The translations under genes and the position numbers were made by a program. Shown in pieces: positions 21,501 through 32,457 of a DNA stretch of 64,000 bases; the stretch's first letter is position 1, and every line of letters starts with the position of its first letter. Below the pieces are notes generated by a model, which was not told the origin of the DNA, ran no database searches, and saw only the letters and a list, made by a program, of their open reading frames with translations. Source of the DNA: Tenrec ecaudatus (Eukaryota > Chordata > Mammalia > Afrosoricida > Tenrecidae); assembly GCF_050624435.1 (NCBI RefSeq), contig NC_134539.1, positions 122,495,525-122,559,524 on the forward strand. The letters are read 5' to 3'.

Positions 21501-24500
21501 TCAGATACTTAAGTTTCTTTTTATTAGAATATAGCTGACTGATAAGACTGGCCAGGAAATATGTAAAGAGGGCCCAGAATTGGAGTTAGCCCAAATTAAA
21601 GATATGCCCCAGGAGGAACAGCAGAGACTAAAATGGACCAATCACCTGGTGGAGTTTGATCAAGTGCAGTGTAACCGAGAGGAAGTACAGAGTCAAATGA
21701 AGGTAGAACACGATAGTGAGACAGGAGGAAAGTAAAAGGAAATAGAGGAAAAGAACCAGGAGGCAAAAGGCATGTATATATGTAAATATATTAATATATA
21801 ACACTAGGGATATAGATCTATATTTATAGGGTAAGTATTAAGGTAGCAGATGGACATTGGGTCTATTCAAGTCCTCCCTCAAAGCAAGAACACTTTGTTC
21901 TAATAACCTGGCATTCTGTGATGCTCACCTTCCCAGTACGATCACTGAAATCAAAATGGGTACATGAGCTAATGAATTTGGTAAAAAAGCTGATGGGGGC
22001 TGGCTATTACAAGATTTAGCATCTGGAGTCTTAAAGGCTTGAAGTTAAACAAGCAGCCATCTAGCAGGGAAGCAACAAAGCCCACATGGAAGAAGCACAT
22101 CAGCCTGTGTGATCACGAGGTGTCGACAGAATCAGGTATCATGCATCAGAAGACCCAAAACAAAAAACATTTCAATGTGAACAAGGGAGGTTGGAATGGA
22201 GATCCAAAGCCCATCTGTAGACAATTGGACATCCCCTCACAAAAGGGTCACAAGAAAGGGAAGAGCCAGCCAGGGTACACAAACAAAACACACAACACTC
22301 CTCTAATTCTTTAACGCTTCCTCCTCCCCTCTCCCCCCACTATCATGACCCCAGTTACAAGTCTGGCTAGACCAGAGTATGTACACTGGCATATGTAAGA
22401 GCTCTCAACACACAGAATCCAGGACAGATAAACCCTTCAGGACCAATAATGAGTAGGGATACCAGGAGGGTAAGGAGAAGGTGAAGGGAGAAAGGGAGAA
22501 TCGATCTCAATGACTGATGTACAACACTCACGCCCACCCCAGACAAACAAAAGAAAGGTGGGTGAAAGGAGACAGTGGATAGTGTAAAATATGAAAATTA
22601 AAATGTTATAAATTATCAAGGGTTGTGAGGGGGGAGGGGAAAACTGATACCAAGTAGAAAATGTTCTAGAAATTATGACAACATATGTACAAGTATGCTT
22701 GATATAATTGATGTGTGCTTATAAGAGCTGTAAGAGCCCCCAATAAAATTATTTTTTCAAAAGCCATCAGTGGCATACAAGAACTGGGAAGTATGTAGTG
22801 TCAGAAGTCTAGAAAATACATTAGGGGAAGATAGAAAAAACGAACCTTTGAATTTGGTAATGCCGAGTTGGCAGCCTTGACAAAAGCAATTCAATTGGGG
22901 TTGGTTGAGGTGACAATAGCAGAGACTCGTATGTTGTTCGTTTATAGGCTAGAAAAGCTATGAACAAACCACTTCATGTTACTTTTCTTTAGGAAAGATT
23001 TGAAATTCAGTGACTTAAAAAGTTAAAGAGTAACCTCATTCCATTTACTTGAACTGACTGCCTGACTTTTCAAATTGAAGTAAACTATGCAGTAGCAAAT
23101 TAAAAATCCCTGTTCTTTCTTTACCTTTGTATGTTACTTTGGTAAATTTTGATGTTTTTCTCTTGGTAGCTTAATTTTTTTAAAACCTACTTTGGACCAT
23201 TTGAGCTTCTGGGAAATACTTTGGATTGTTGGGATTACAGATTTCATTCTGAAATTCATTTTCATGGGTTTAAAATGCCTCCTTTTACTAGTGCCTTCTT
23301 TCATCATGTCTTTTAAATCCAAGGTAAGAAACTAACTTGTTTATTGGAATAATGTTACCCAAACTATTTGGTTTTGCTCTAAAATGATTTCTTTGATAAT
23401 TTTTCAGTTGCTAAATAATCTTAATTATGTCAGACTAGTGACCATTTTCCAAAGACTTGAAACTAAATATTGACCTCTAAACAAGGAAGCTTGTAGAAAA
23501 ATGTAAAGGATGGAATTTTCCCACAAACTTTTGAAGCTTCCCCTTATATGTGCTTCAAAATAACCTAAAAGCCAATCCTTATATCATGTAAAAAAATATT
23601 TGCTCTCCTCCAGTTAGTAATTAATATCTGCATATATTTATACATTGTCTTCACTTAATACAAATTTTAATACCAAGTTTTCTGATCAGCAAAATATACA
23701 TGTTTTTATTTGTAAGATGCATAAAACGTTTTCAGTTTTTCTTTAGAAATTCTTCAATGGCTAACTCTCAGTACCTGTAATATGTAAGAACCAGGTTGAA
23801 GCTAATGATAGGATGTGTTCGGACCAATATGAGATATTTATGCTGTGTATGTAAGTAACTTGGGTAGCTTTCTCTCCCCCCCCCCCCTTTTTTTTAGGGA
23901 TTTTGGTATATGCTTCTGGAAGAATTATGTCAGTATTACCGAACCTTTGTTCCCATACCAGTTTGGTTTCGATACCTTGTAAGCTATGGGGAGTTTAGTA
24001 ATTTAACTAGACGGAGTCTTGGAATATTGCTGGCTTTGCTCTACCTCATTCTGAAAGTAGGTATCATTGAAAATCTCCTTGTCATTCATGTGATTATATT
24101 TTATATGGTACTTCATCCTTTCTTAGTTTTATAGCTTATTTCATATTCATATTAGTTAGAAGTAATGATAAGTTTTTGATCTATTTAAAATTTGAGAAAT
24201 GGAAATATCTTCCTAGAGTTTCTGTTTTCAGTGCATGGAGGGAGCAAGCAAAGAACCTAAAGGGGAAAACAGGTAGAACTGAAAATACCCATTAGCAATA
24301 GCAACGTTAGTCATATACATTCATTCGCAAATGAACATAGTCTCTTGACTACCCTTTACTTGTCCCCTTCAACTTAATAATCACTTTGCAAGACTTTAAA
24401 TATGTTAAGAACTTGTAAACCAGCTAAATTTGCTGTAATCTTCTCTTGATCTTTGTCATAATTGAGTTAAATTGATATGTATCTTAGTAAACTTTCTAAC

Positions 24501-27500
24501 TCTAGCTATTCAAATGTAATTCAGCATGTTTGGCTTAAACCTTTATGCTGAGTGGAATACTTGGCATTATTAGGTGCCATCAAGTCAGCACCCACTCCTA
24601 GGGACCCCACTGAGAACTGATTAACTGTTGTGCTAATATAGTGAACACTGAAGTACAAGACTTTCTATTATGAGGTTTCAACTTTGAGCTTAGCAGAGAA
24701 GGGTCTTTAAATTAATAATCTCTTTTATTCCCTCTTTCAGCTTTTGGATTTTTTTAGGCACCTGAGAACTTTCAGACAGGTTTTACGAATATTTTTTACA
24801 CGACCAGTAAGTATTTTTTAATGTTAAGGAAAAACACTTTTATTGTACTTGATCATAAACATTTTTTTAGTTTGACAATTTTAGAAGCATTTCAAAATTA
24901 GGTCATCTTTTGAGATTAGTATTTTCTAGTAGTTTGACATTTGGAACTATGATAATCACTGGAGAATTTTATTACCTGATAAGTTTCTTAAACTTCCTAG
25001 TGACTCAACTTAATGGTTTCAGTGCTTGGATATCTTAAATGTACTTCTTGCCCTTTTAATCACTTGGGGTTGTTTTTTTTCTCATCATTTTATTGGGGGC
25101 TTGTACACCTCTTATCACAATCCATACAGTGTCAAGCACACATTTGTACATATGTTGCCATGATCATTTTCAAAGTATTTTCTTTCTACATGAGCCCTTG
25201 GTATAAGCTCATCCCCCTCCCTCATGAACCTTTGATAATTTATAAATTTTCATGTCTTACACTGACTTATGTCTCCCTTCACCCACTTTTCTGTTGTCCA
25301 CGCCCCCTGGGAGTGGGCTATGTGTCGATCATTCTGACTGGTACCTCCTTCCTCCCCCCATCTCCTCCGTTCCCTCCTGGTCACTTGATATTCCTCTTTT
25401 TTTGTGTGTCATCACTTAATATTGTTAAGGGTTTATAAACATTCACTTAAAAATTCTATCAACTTTTATTCATTTTTTTCTAATCACTAATACTGACCGT
25501 ATGTATCTATGAACTCCTTTATTCAGCATTTATGAAAGTGATTTCACTTTTATGAAAGGCTTTCAAAAAGTTTGTGGGAAAAATTCTATTATCTTTCGAT
25601 TCCATTTTCCCACAAACTTTTGAAGCCATTTCTGACATGCCCATTACCAAAAATGTTTCTTAACAGCTGTCATGCCGGAGGAAATTTCTCTACCAATTCT
25701 TAAATTTTGTATGTACAAACAAATTCACAGCATGGAATTTTAGTAATAAATTGAGATGCCCAAGACTGCTATAAACTTGATTATGATTGTTAATGTTACA
25801 AAAATTATAAGGTATCATAAAGCAATGTGATCTACCTATATCAGACCAGGCCCCAAATGTACCTAGTTACCCTAGGTATCACATCTTATGATTTGGCCCA
25901 TAAACAATTAATTTGTCAGGGTTCAGGGGGACTGACAGATAAGAATGCCAACCAAATACTATAGTATTAAAATGTATTTAATGAGAGATTTTGTCTATAA
26001 AGTACAACTGGTCAGGGTACCCTTTCTCTAAGATAGTGTTAGCAATATAGAAACAAGTCTTGGTTACATCCCACACAGACCTTTTTCTTTACACAAGGTA
26101 AAAGGGAAAGTTCAATTCTGGTCGATTTAATTGGCAACCATTTCACTAGAATCCATCCAGTAAAGCTTGTACTGAATTATATTTGGATATTCTTTCTTTA
26201 TGAAAGAAAATAGCAACAACAACCAAAAAAAACCCCAAAACAACAAAAAAGAAAGAAAATAGCAGTCATGCTTTCAATAAGACATAGGCACTCTAATGGC
26301 ATACATTTCAGATTCTCCAAGATACGGGACATGTTCAGAAAGCATGTGGAAAATAAATGAAACAGTGATGGATTTTTTTCCACCAACTTGGGGAAGCTCC
26401 CTCATATACACAATCTCCTGGAGGTAGTTTCCAAAATGCCAGACAAGAATACTATTTTAAAGGCCTTCAAAGTAAAATAAGTATTGACAATGTATCCTGC
26501 ACTCCGCTAAAGGACACTTAAGGGAGAGATAGATACCAAGATCTTCTATCAGTATCATGACTTGCTGCTGGATTTTTAATACTACCAAACTCAAAAATTC
26601 TTTTTTCATCCTTTTGTTAATCTAGACGTTTAGTTTAAGACATTTCGATTATGACATCAGGTATGTCCCAACAAGTCATGCTTTCCTCTCATTTCCGTGA
26701 CTGAGCTGATCTGATTTGTAACATTCTAATTCTTCTAAATTTCCCTGAGAATTCTTCAATTTCACCTCTAGTTAATGAGTAAAGTTGTACCAAATTTGCT
26801 GAAAAAGTTAAAGATCTCAGATTTCAGAAACATTTAAGATTTTAGAGGAAAATTCAAAGAATTGCATTTATTGTTCAGTTACTTTTGACCATCCTGTCTC
26901 TCTCTACCCAAGTGATATTTGCATATTTAGTTCTTTGAATTTTTGTCATTCCTTTCTTAGTGATAAGAACCGACTTTTCTGCTAATTAAGGATAAGTAAA
27001 AATATTTTTAAACTCAGCAGGATATTGTTCAGTGGGCCCAAACTTTCTTCACAATAGAATTCACATGGCGAGTTTGTTAAACAACGGGTTTTCCTGGGTC
27101 CTGCTCTGGTGTATCTGGACGTACTGAATCAATCCCCAGTGGCTTTTAGATTACCTCTCCAGATAAGGAAGGGGTTGACCCCGTGGGGAACCTCTGCAAG
27201 ATCTAACAGTAGGTTCAGTTTAGTAGTCCTGTCATATAGTACAGTGGAGCTTCCAAAATAGTTGTGGAAAAATACCATTTTCTTTCTGTTTCATATTTCC
27301 AGGAACTTCTCAAAGCGCCCCTCATACGCAAGTGTAAAACCTCAGTGCTATGGATTTGACTCATAGTAAGCCTTTAGTCTTTTAAGAGTTGTGTTGGATT
27401 TGAAACACTCATTTTGGAATTCACTAAATTTAACAATTTCCTAGGTCAAATTATGTCTTAATGATTTCACCCCTTGCAAGTCATCAAAACATGGATTTAT

Positions 27501-28516
27501 GTAGTTCAGCCTCAAAATGTTTGTATCCTCTGAAAACACTTTCAAATGCCTGGTTCCAGGGAGATTTGAGAAGTAGAATATCTATATATGTGAGGAACAT
27601 TAAAAACAAAATTATAAATGAACAAAACTTATTGTTTTCCTAGAGTTATGGTGTGGCTGCCAGCAAGAGACAGTGTTCAGATGTGGATGACATTTGCTCA
27701 GTCTGCCAGGCTGAGTTTCAGAAACCGGTTCTTCTCATTTGTCAGGTGATTATATTTCCAAGGAACCTAGATAAAGCATTTCTTCTCCATGACTCAAAAA
27801 TCATGGTCATGTTAGTTATAAAGAAAAAACAAAACACAGTGTTTAGTGGAAGGTAGCATTCCAGAGTCATACAAGGGTAATTTCTTATTCATGATTGGGG
27901 GTTTGGTAAGATTGGGTAAACCTCGTGCCTTGTGCAGAGGGATGAATGAAGAGGGTAAAAAAATTCATCTGGTAAATTGAATACCAAAGTGATTAGAAGG
28001 CAGACTATTTTTTAATAAGTGGATGGTGGTCTTTTAGAATAAACCACTATTTGTTAATTGTATTTTATAAGGCTTTTTCTTTTTTTTTATTAAGGCTTTT
28101 TCTTATACTTTGCCAGTTATGTTACATTTTAAATGGACTGTTTTGGTGTTATCTATCGTAACTTTAAATATTATCATAGAGGTTAGCTTGTGTTTTATTT
28201 AAAATGGTTAAACAAACACTCCTGTAAATACGGTCAAAAGAACACTCAGTGGCTATACATGCTTTATGTGCTTTGTATCAATACTCCAGACTTCCTTTCA
28301 GCAATAGAATGTGATTATCTGTAGTGTGATGAATTTTAAATGTTTACCAAGTGTAAAATCTAGTACTCAATTCCCTTGCAGCATATATTTTGTGAAGAAT
28401 GCATTACCTTATGGTTTAACAGAGAAAAAACATGTCCATTGTGCAGAACTGTAATTTCCGACCATATCAACAAATGGAAAGATGGAGCTACTTCTTCACA
28501 CCTTCAAATATATTAA
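18144..28516 (+). CDS. RNFT1: RNFT1, RING finger and transmembrane domain protein 1 (8 coding exons, spliced)
   Basis: Coding segments are 18144-18552, 18730-18806, 21245-21345, 23170-23323, 23898-24056, 24741-24806, 27644-27745 and 28382-28516. They sum to 1203 nt, giving 400 aa plus TAA, and all junctions keep frame with GT-AG introns. The protein has a polar N-terminus (about 1-110, His- and Cys-rich patch HSCTHGCVHSHLHSHPH), several hydrophobic membrane segments (about 115-305), and a C-terminal C3HC4 RING finger with Cys340, Cys343, Cys355, His357, Cys360, Cys363, Cys374 and Cys377. RNFT1 is an ER-membrane E3 ubiquitin ligase linked to ER-associated degradation. The start chosen is the ATG of MQANCSQLH, with A at -3; no in-frame ATG exists upstream in exons 1 or 2. 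The protein matches human RNFT1 almost throughout. The gene converges on RPS6KB1, as in human. Confidence 0.97.
18730..18806 (+). CDS. RNFT1: RNFT1 exon 3
   Basis: 77 nt, acceptor TTCTAACAG, donor GTAAGT. Encodes GISLGIGLITTFMYANKSI and following residues up to VFLR, a membrane segment plus loop (residues 137-162). Confidence 0.95.
19086..19520 (-). repeat. Afrotherian SINE split by unrecognised sequence
   Basis: Inverted SINE start (GACTGTCTTCAAGTGGATTC, CTGCTCCACAGGGTTTCTGA) and far end (CATGGTACCGCCACGGCTCC) are separated by ~250 bp of unknown DNA. RNFT1 intron 3. Confidence 0.55.
19540..19710 (+). repeat. Afrotherian tRNA-SINE
   Basis: AGAGCCGTGATGGCACAGTG start and GGATCACAATGAGTAGGATC end; A-rich tail. 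Confidence 0.7.
19750..20130 (-). repeat. Two inverted SINE copies in tandem
   Basis: The first has GGTGACCCTATGTGTTAGAG and a centre with CAACCTTTCAGGCAGCTGAG. The second ends ACCGCTGTCCTACTGGGCCC. Confidence 0.65.
20555..20840 (+). repeat. Diverged A-tailed repeat (same family as 2695)
   Basis: GGTGATTGTACAGTTCTCCA, ATGATTGAACTACTGAATT and AATAAAATGG followed by a G run. Confidence 0.5.
21245..21345 (+). CDS. RNFT1: RNFT1 exon 4
   Basis: 101 nt, C-rich acceptor tract ending CCCCCAG, donor GTAATT. Encodes ERCSKIRCAW followed by the hydrophobic stretch LLVFLAGSSLLLYYTF (residues 163-196). Confidence 0.95.
21553..22760 (+). repeat. LINE-like element, older subfamily (RNFT1 intron 4)
   Basis: 1.2 kb copy with a single version of the block that is duplicated in 7001-8585. 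Polypurine tract near 22630, AGCCCCCAATAAAATTA tail at ~22735. Shares GAGGAAAGTAAAAGGAAATA with 39245 and 63955. Confidence 0.8.
23170..23323 (+). CDS. RNFT1: RNFT1 exon 5
   Basis: 154 nt, acceptor TTGGTAG, donor GTAAGA. Encodes residues to 247: a loop with LKPTLDHLSFWE, then hydrophobic segments (ILWIVGITDFILKFIFMG and CLLLLVPSFIM). Confidence 0.95.
23898..24056 (+). CDS. RNFT1: RNFT1 exon 6
   Basis: 159 nt, 53 codons. The acceptor follows a long C-run and T-run; donor GTAGGT. Encodes GFWYMLLEELCQYYRTFVP and onward to the hydrophobic LGILLALLYLILK (residues 248-300). Confidence 0.95.
24575..24625 (-). repeat. RTE-tail/SINE fragment
   Basis: TTAGGTGCCATCAAGTCAGC matches the start of 3016. 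Confidence 0.5.
24741..24806 (+). CDS. RNFT1: RNFT1 exon 7
   Basis: 66 nt, 22 codons, acceptor CTCTTTCAG, donor GTAAGT. Encodes LLDFFRHLRTFRQVLRIFF (residues 301-322), a basic amphipathic stretch leading from the last membrane segment to the RING. Confidence 0.95.
25080..25430 (-). repeat. LINE-like 3' fragment (RNFT1 intron 7)
   Basis: CATTTTATTGGGGGCTTGTA then TTATCACAATCCATACAG; continues to the GTCTCCCTTCACCCACTTTT block. Confidence 0.75.
25558..25627. mobile_element. 70-bp palindromic MITE-like element
   Basis: GGCTTTCAAAAAGTTTGTGG at the left is the inverse of CCACAAACTTTTGAAGCC at the right (one extra T and one extra A on the left arm). Almost the whole unit is two inverted arms around a short AT-rich loop. 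This fits a mariner-type non-autonomous DNA transposon. Confidence 0.65.
26332..26395. mobile_element. MITE-like palindrome, diverged copy
   Basis: Arms TTCAGAAAGCATGTGGAAAA and TTTCCACCAACTTGGGGAAG are inverted relatives of those at 25558. Confidence 0.45.
27244..27335. mobile_element. MITE-like palindrome, diverged copy
   Basis: Arms GAGCTTCCAAAATAGTTGTG and TCCAGGAACTTCTCAAAGCG are inverted relatives of the same unit. Lies in RNFT1 intron 7. Confidence 0.45.
27644..27745 (+). CDS. RNFT1: RNFT1 exon 8 (first half of RING)
   Basis: 102 nt, 34 codons, acceptor TTTCCTAG, donor GTGATT. Encodes SYGVAASKRQCSDVDDICSV and on to LLICQ. It carries the first zinc ligands Cys340, Cys343 and Cys355. 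Reading on past the donor gives only intron sequence. Confidence 0.95.
28382..28516 (+). CDS. RNFT1: RNFT1 exon 9 coding part (second half of RING, C-terminus)
   Basis: Acceptor CCTTGCAG. Encodes HIFCEECITLWFNREKTC and PLCRTV, ending ...SSHLQIY then TAA at 28514-28516. Supplies zinc ligands His357, Cys360, Cys363, Cys374 and Cys377. Confidence 0.96.
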   Translation, partial: HIFCEECITLWFNREKTCPLCRTVISDHINKWKDGATSSHLQIY

Positions 28517-29175
28517 GTCTTATAAACTATCAAGGCCACAAAATAGTTTCATCTGGATACAGTACCTATTGGTAAAGGCATGAGAATGGGTTTTCACTAC
28601 TAAAAGAAAATATTTCCAAATGTTTTTGGACTGTATGATTCAAATGCATAGTATATTTTAGCAGAATAAGTGAATGCACCTTGTGCTCTTAAAAACATAC
28701 AAGTAACATTCAATCTAACATGTATTGAGACATTTAGTTTATTGTGTCTAGCATTTCTTTTAGCCTAATTATCGGACAAGTGATTGCAGTGTTAAAATGT
28801 AAATATACTTTCTCATTAATTTAATCAAAACAGCAATAGACTAACTAGAATTTTGGTTTAGATGAACTCAGGTATTCTTTCCTGACATTATTTTCAAAAT
28901 AATGACTATTTTTTCATACTATTTTTTAGATGAACCTTACCTGAAACTAGAATTTTCTTTAACATTGACTTTTATAATTCTCATTCTCAAAACTGCTTAA
29001 GATTTTCATAAAATTGTTCATTTAAATGGAAGTTCTAAGGGCTGTATTTTACCGGTAACAATCAGATTTTCTAAATGAAGATTGATTTACTGAGGATGAT
29101 ATATTTTTTAATAGTGTATTTTCTCTATTGTATAAGCAATCAGTGACAATAAAAGATTTAAATGTATACATGCAA
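28517..29175 (+). other. RNFT1: RNFT1 3'UTR (end approximate)
   Basis: AT-rich non-coding sequence from the stop to just beyond a canonical AATAAA at 29148-29153. The cleavage point is estimated at ~20 nt after the signal. No repeat is obvious in it. Confidence 0.7.
29148..29153 (+). terminator. RNFT1: RNFT1 poly(A) signal AATAAA
   Basis: First clear AATAAA in a good setting after the RNFT1 stop (632 nt downstream). It is followed by a T/G-containing stretch, and then by SINE sequence from ~29212. Confidence 0.7.
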
Positions 29176-29211
29176 TCTGTTCTTAGCTGTAACATTCATA
29201 TTATTTATTTA

Positions 29212-29475
29212 CAGCTGTGGGCGACAGGGTCACTGAGACAAAATCAACTCGATGGCAGTGGTTTGGTTTTTACCCATATTCTCAATGGAGCCCTGGTGGC
29301 ACAGTAGTAAAGCACTTGGCTTGCTAGCTTCAAGTTCAGCAGTTCAAAGCCACCCCATATTCATGGGAGAAAGATGTGGCCGTCTGCTTCCATAAAAATT
29401 TAGTTTTGTAAACTCTATGGGGCAGTTCTGAGTTGTAATGAATCAGAATTGACATAAAAGCAACAGGCTTGGTGT
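29212..29475 (+). repeat. SINE 3' fragment followed by full tRNA-SINE
   Basis: A SINE end (CAACTCGATGGCAGTGG) is followed at 29283 by a fuller copy starting GGAGCCCTGGTGGCACAG, with TCTATGGGGCAGTTCTGAG inside. Lies between the two genes. Confidence 0.75.
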
Positions 29476-30408
29476 TTATTTTTAGAATTACTGTATTAAA
29501 CACTAAAAAAGAGGTTCTGCTTTCTTCTGTAGCACTGGTTTGCCTCCCACACCTAGTTTCTTAATACACTTGAGGCTGACTGTGGACAGTTTTTTTTTTT
29601 CTTCTTAAACAATGTTCATACAGGAACTGTAAAAGGGAAACTATAAAGCTGTGCAGTCCACTGGCAACTTCTACCTTTGTATTTCTTCCCTTCAAACAAA
29701 AGGAATTACAGACTTAAAAATTTTCATGAATTCATGTGCCCTCTCAAAGACAGTTTATCAGCACGAAGAAAATACTACTATATTTTATAAAAAGGTAAAG
29801 TCTAGGGGAACTTCTGTATAGAAATAACTTTTGGAAGGGTGATGCTTAGCAGATGTTAATGTTACATAGATTATGCAGAACATCTTTCTTATTCTAGAAT
29901 TGAAATATAGTTAAAACCTATTTGTGTACTACATTTTTGGCCACATAAAAATCCAATAATATAGTTGAAAATGTTGATTGCCATTAGAAAGTCATCTTAG
30001 TACTTTTATGTGAAATTATATAAAATTTTCATATGACTGTTAGAGCAACAATTTCAAGTCTACCTTAGCACAACTTGGAAATCATTATCCAAATTCAATA
30101 TATAAAATCAATACTACGCTCTTTACTACTGTCTTTTTTCACATTTTTTAGTAACATTGGATATGAGAACTTAGCTGCATTTGGTATATTTTTTAAAAAG
30201 TTACTTACATGCACATGATGTGTATATTGTTATTTCTTCCTATCTTGGGATAATTAAAAAAATCACTATTTTATGTTCATTCAAATTTGTATTTAATTTC
30301 TATTTACATTCATTCAATCCAAAATCAAATAATACATTAAACTAAATACAAGATGAAAAGCAGAAAAAGCATTACCCTCATAGCACTCCTGATAAGGCAG
30401 CTGAAGAA

Positions 30409-30414
30409 TTTATT
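30409..30414 (-). terminator. RPS6KB1: Candidate distal RPS6KB1 poly(A) signal
   Basis: AATAAA on the minus strand, ~3.4 kb after the stop, at the left edge of the repeat-poor block. Confidence 0.35.
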
Positions 30415-32451
30415 TACTCTGATGCAAAGCCAACTTGAAATAGAAAAAAATTAAGTTATAAAGAGCAAACACAAACATAGACAAACCCATCTTTCAGATG
30501 GCACTCCAGATAATCTACTGAAATAATACTTGTGCTACAGTGTTAAGGTAGTAATCACACAAGAAAAGTACTGTATGAATCAGTAACAGATGTCATATCA
30601 TATGTGATCGTATGTATTTTTGTGATTGGTTTGTCCAGCTTGTTCATGTCTACTACTACTATGGAGAAAGGTAGACATTTGGACATTGAGAATCAGTTTC
30701 AAAATCTATTCATAAATTCAACATTTCTCAAGGGAATAATCTTAGAGCTAGCCCTTAGAAAGCTAGGAACCATGACTAATTGAATATCCAAAATAGGTCC
30801 TATGTTAAATATAAAATCCAAGGCTCAGTATATAATACTACATAAGATGCATTCTTGTTTATAATCATTTATCAGCTATAGTAAAGAATGTTGAATTTAT
30901 GGAATATCATACATGCATCAGGCCCCCTCCCCCAAATTATCTTCTCTCTCAAAAATAGTACGGGAAAATCCTTGGAGGACTCAAACTAGTTAAGACCACA
31001 AAGGGGAAAAATAATTTCTAAAAATCTGATTCAAGTTCAAGAATTAATACTTTACATTGTTAATCACAGCTGGTTTATAAATCCCAGTTTAATTATTCTG
31101 TAACGCTTATAAATCTTATAAAATGAAATTAGTAAACTTCATTCTCAGTGGTTATATTTTAATTAAAAAACAGCATGTATAAAATAAAAAAATATCCTGT
31201 AATAGTTGATTTTAAAGAAAATAAGTGATGAAAGAAAAGCACTTAAGCTCTTTTATACACTTACCTGGAATACTCATAATGAACCCTCCTAGACTAGTTC
31301 TATTGACATCATATATTTAAACTATGCGTGAATTTTTACAAATAAATATAGTTAGCCATATTGCATAGGTGTGTGCTTTCTGTCTGACATCAGTGTGGCA
31401 CTCGACATTTTCACAGTCATAGTAGGGATGTCCATTTATGGAACAGTTTCTCAATAAACTTGCCACAAGATGGAAAATTAATTCCACTTCATGAATGTGC
31501 AGTTAGGAAAACTACTTGCATGGATGCTTTCTATGCAGAAAAGTTGCAGTGTGTTTGCCAATCTTGCTGGCAGCACTAATTACGAAAACAGTTTTAACTA
31601 TAGGGTAGTTATAGCCGACCATTCACAGTGCAAATGTTTTATGTAATAAGACGGGGAATATTTTGGTGTCAAAGCATCACTGGAATTTGTTCAGGCAGTC
31701 ATCACTACAGTGAGTAAACACATTTCAAGACAATTGTTAGACACCACAAGCCATTTACAGTCTGAAATATCTGTACAAACCACCATGACGTTTTAGGTTC
31801 TGTTTTTCAGACATCACAAACTGTCGGAGAACAATGATTTTACACTTACGGTACAATTTCTGCCCTTCATCATCACCGTAGCTCCTGATTTACTAGCTAC
31901 AGTTAGGAGGCTCGCAGTAGGTTGCGGCAAAAAGAGGAGGCTTGAGAGGGTGGTTTAAAAGAAAAATATTTTTTCTGTCTAAAGCTGAACTGTTACCAAT
32001 TCTTTTATTGCCATAATTGAAAATGTATTTTCAATCCTTTTCCATGGGTCTGTTTTTGTTTACTGTTGACAGGATTTAATCCCATCTCACTTGAAATGTA
32101 ATTTAAACAAAGCCTTGCTCTTTTCTGACTGAATTCAACATGCATAAAGAATTTTATGGCTTGGATCCTATGGCTCAAAAAGGTTTGGAGAACATAGCAA
32201 GCAGCATCTATTTTAAAAAAATCCAGGGCTGCAAAAGATTACAAACCAACTTTGCACACTTGGACTGAAGACAGTATAAAAGACAAACGAAACAAAGTGG
32301 TCAGACTCAGCTGCATGGCCATCTATTGTGCCAGTGTACACTGAATACTTTTTCATACAGCTCTGCAGATATTAAACCCTTCCACCAGCTAGTCATGGAA
32401 ATGCTCTCTTTAAGGCAGGAAGTATTTAAGAAAGGTAAAATTACCTTCATT

Positions 32452-32457
32452 TTTATT
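32452..32457 (-). terminator. RPS6KB1: Candidate proximal RPS6KB1 poly(A) signal
   Basis: AATAAA on the minus strand, ~1.37 kb after the stop. Could give a shorter 3'UTR. Confidence 0.3.
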
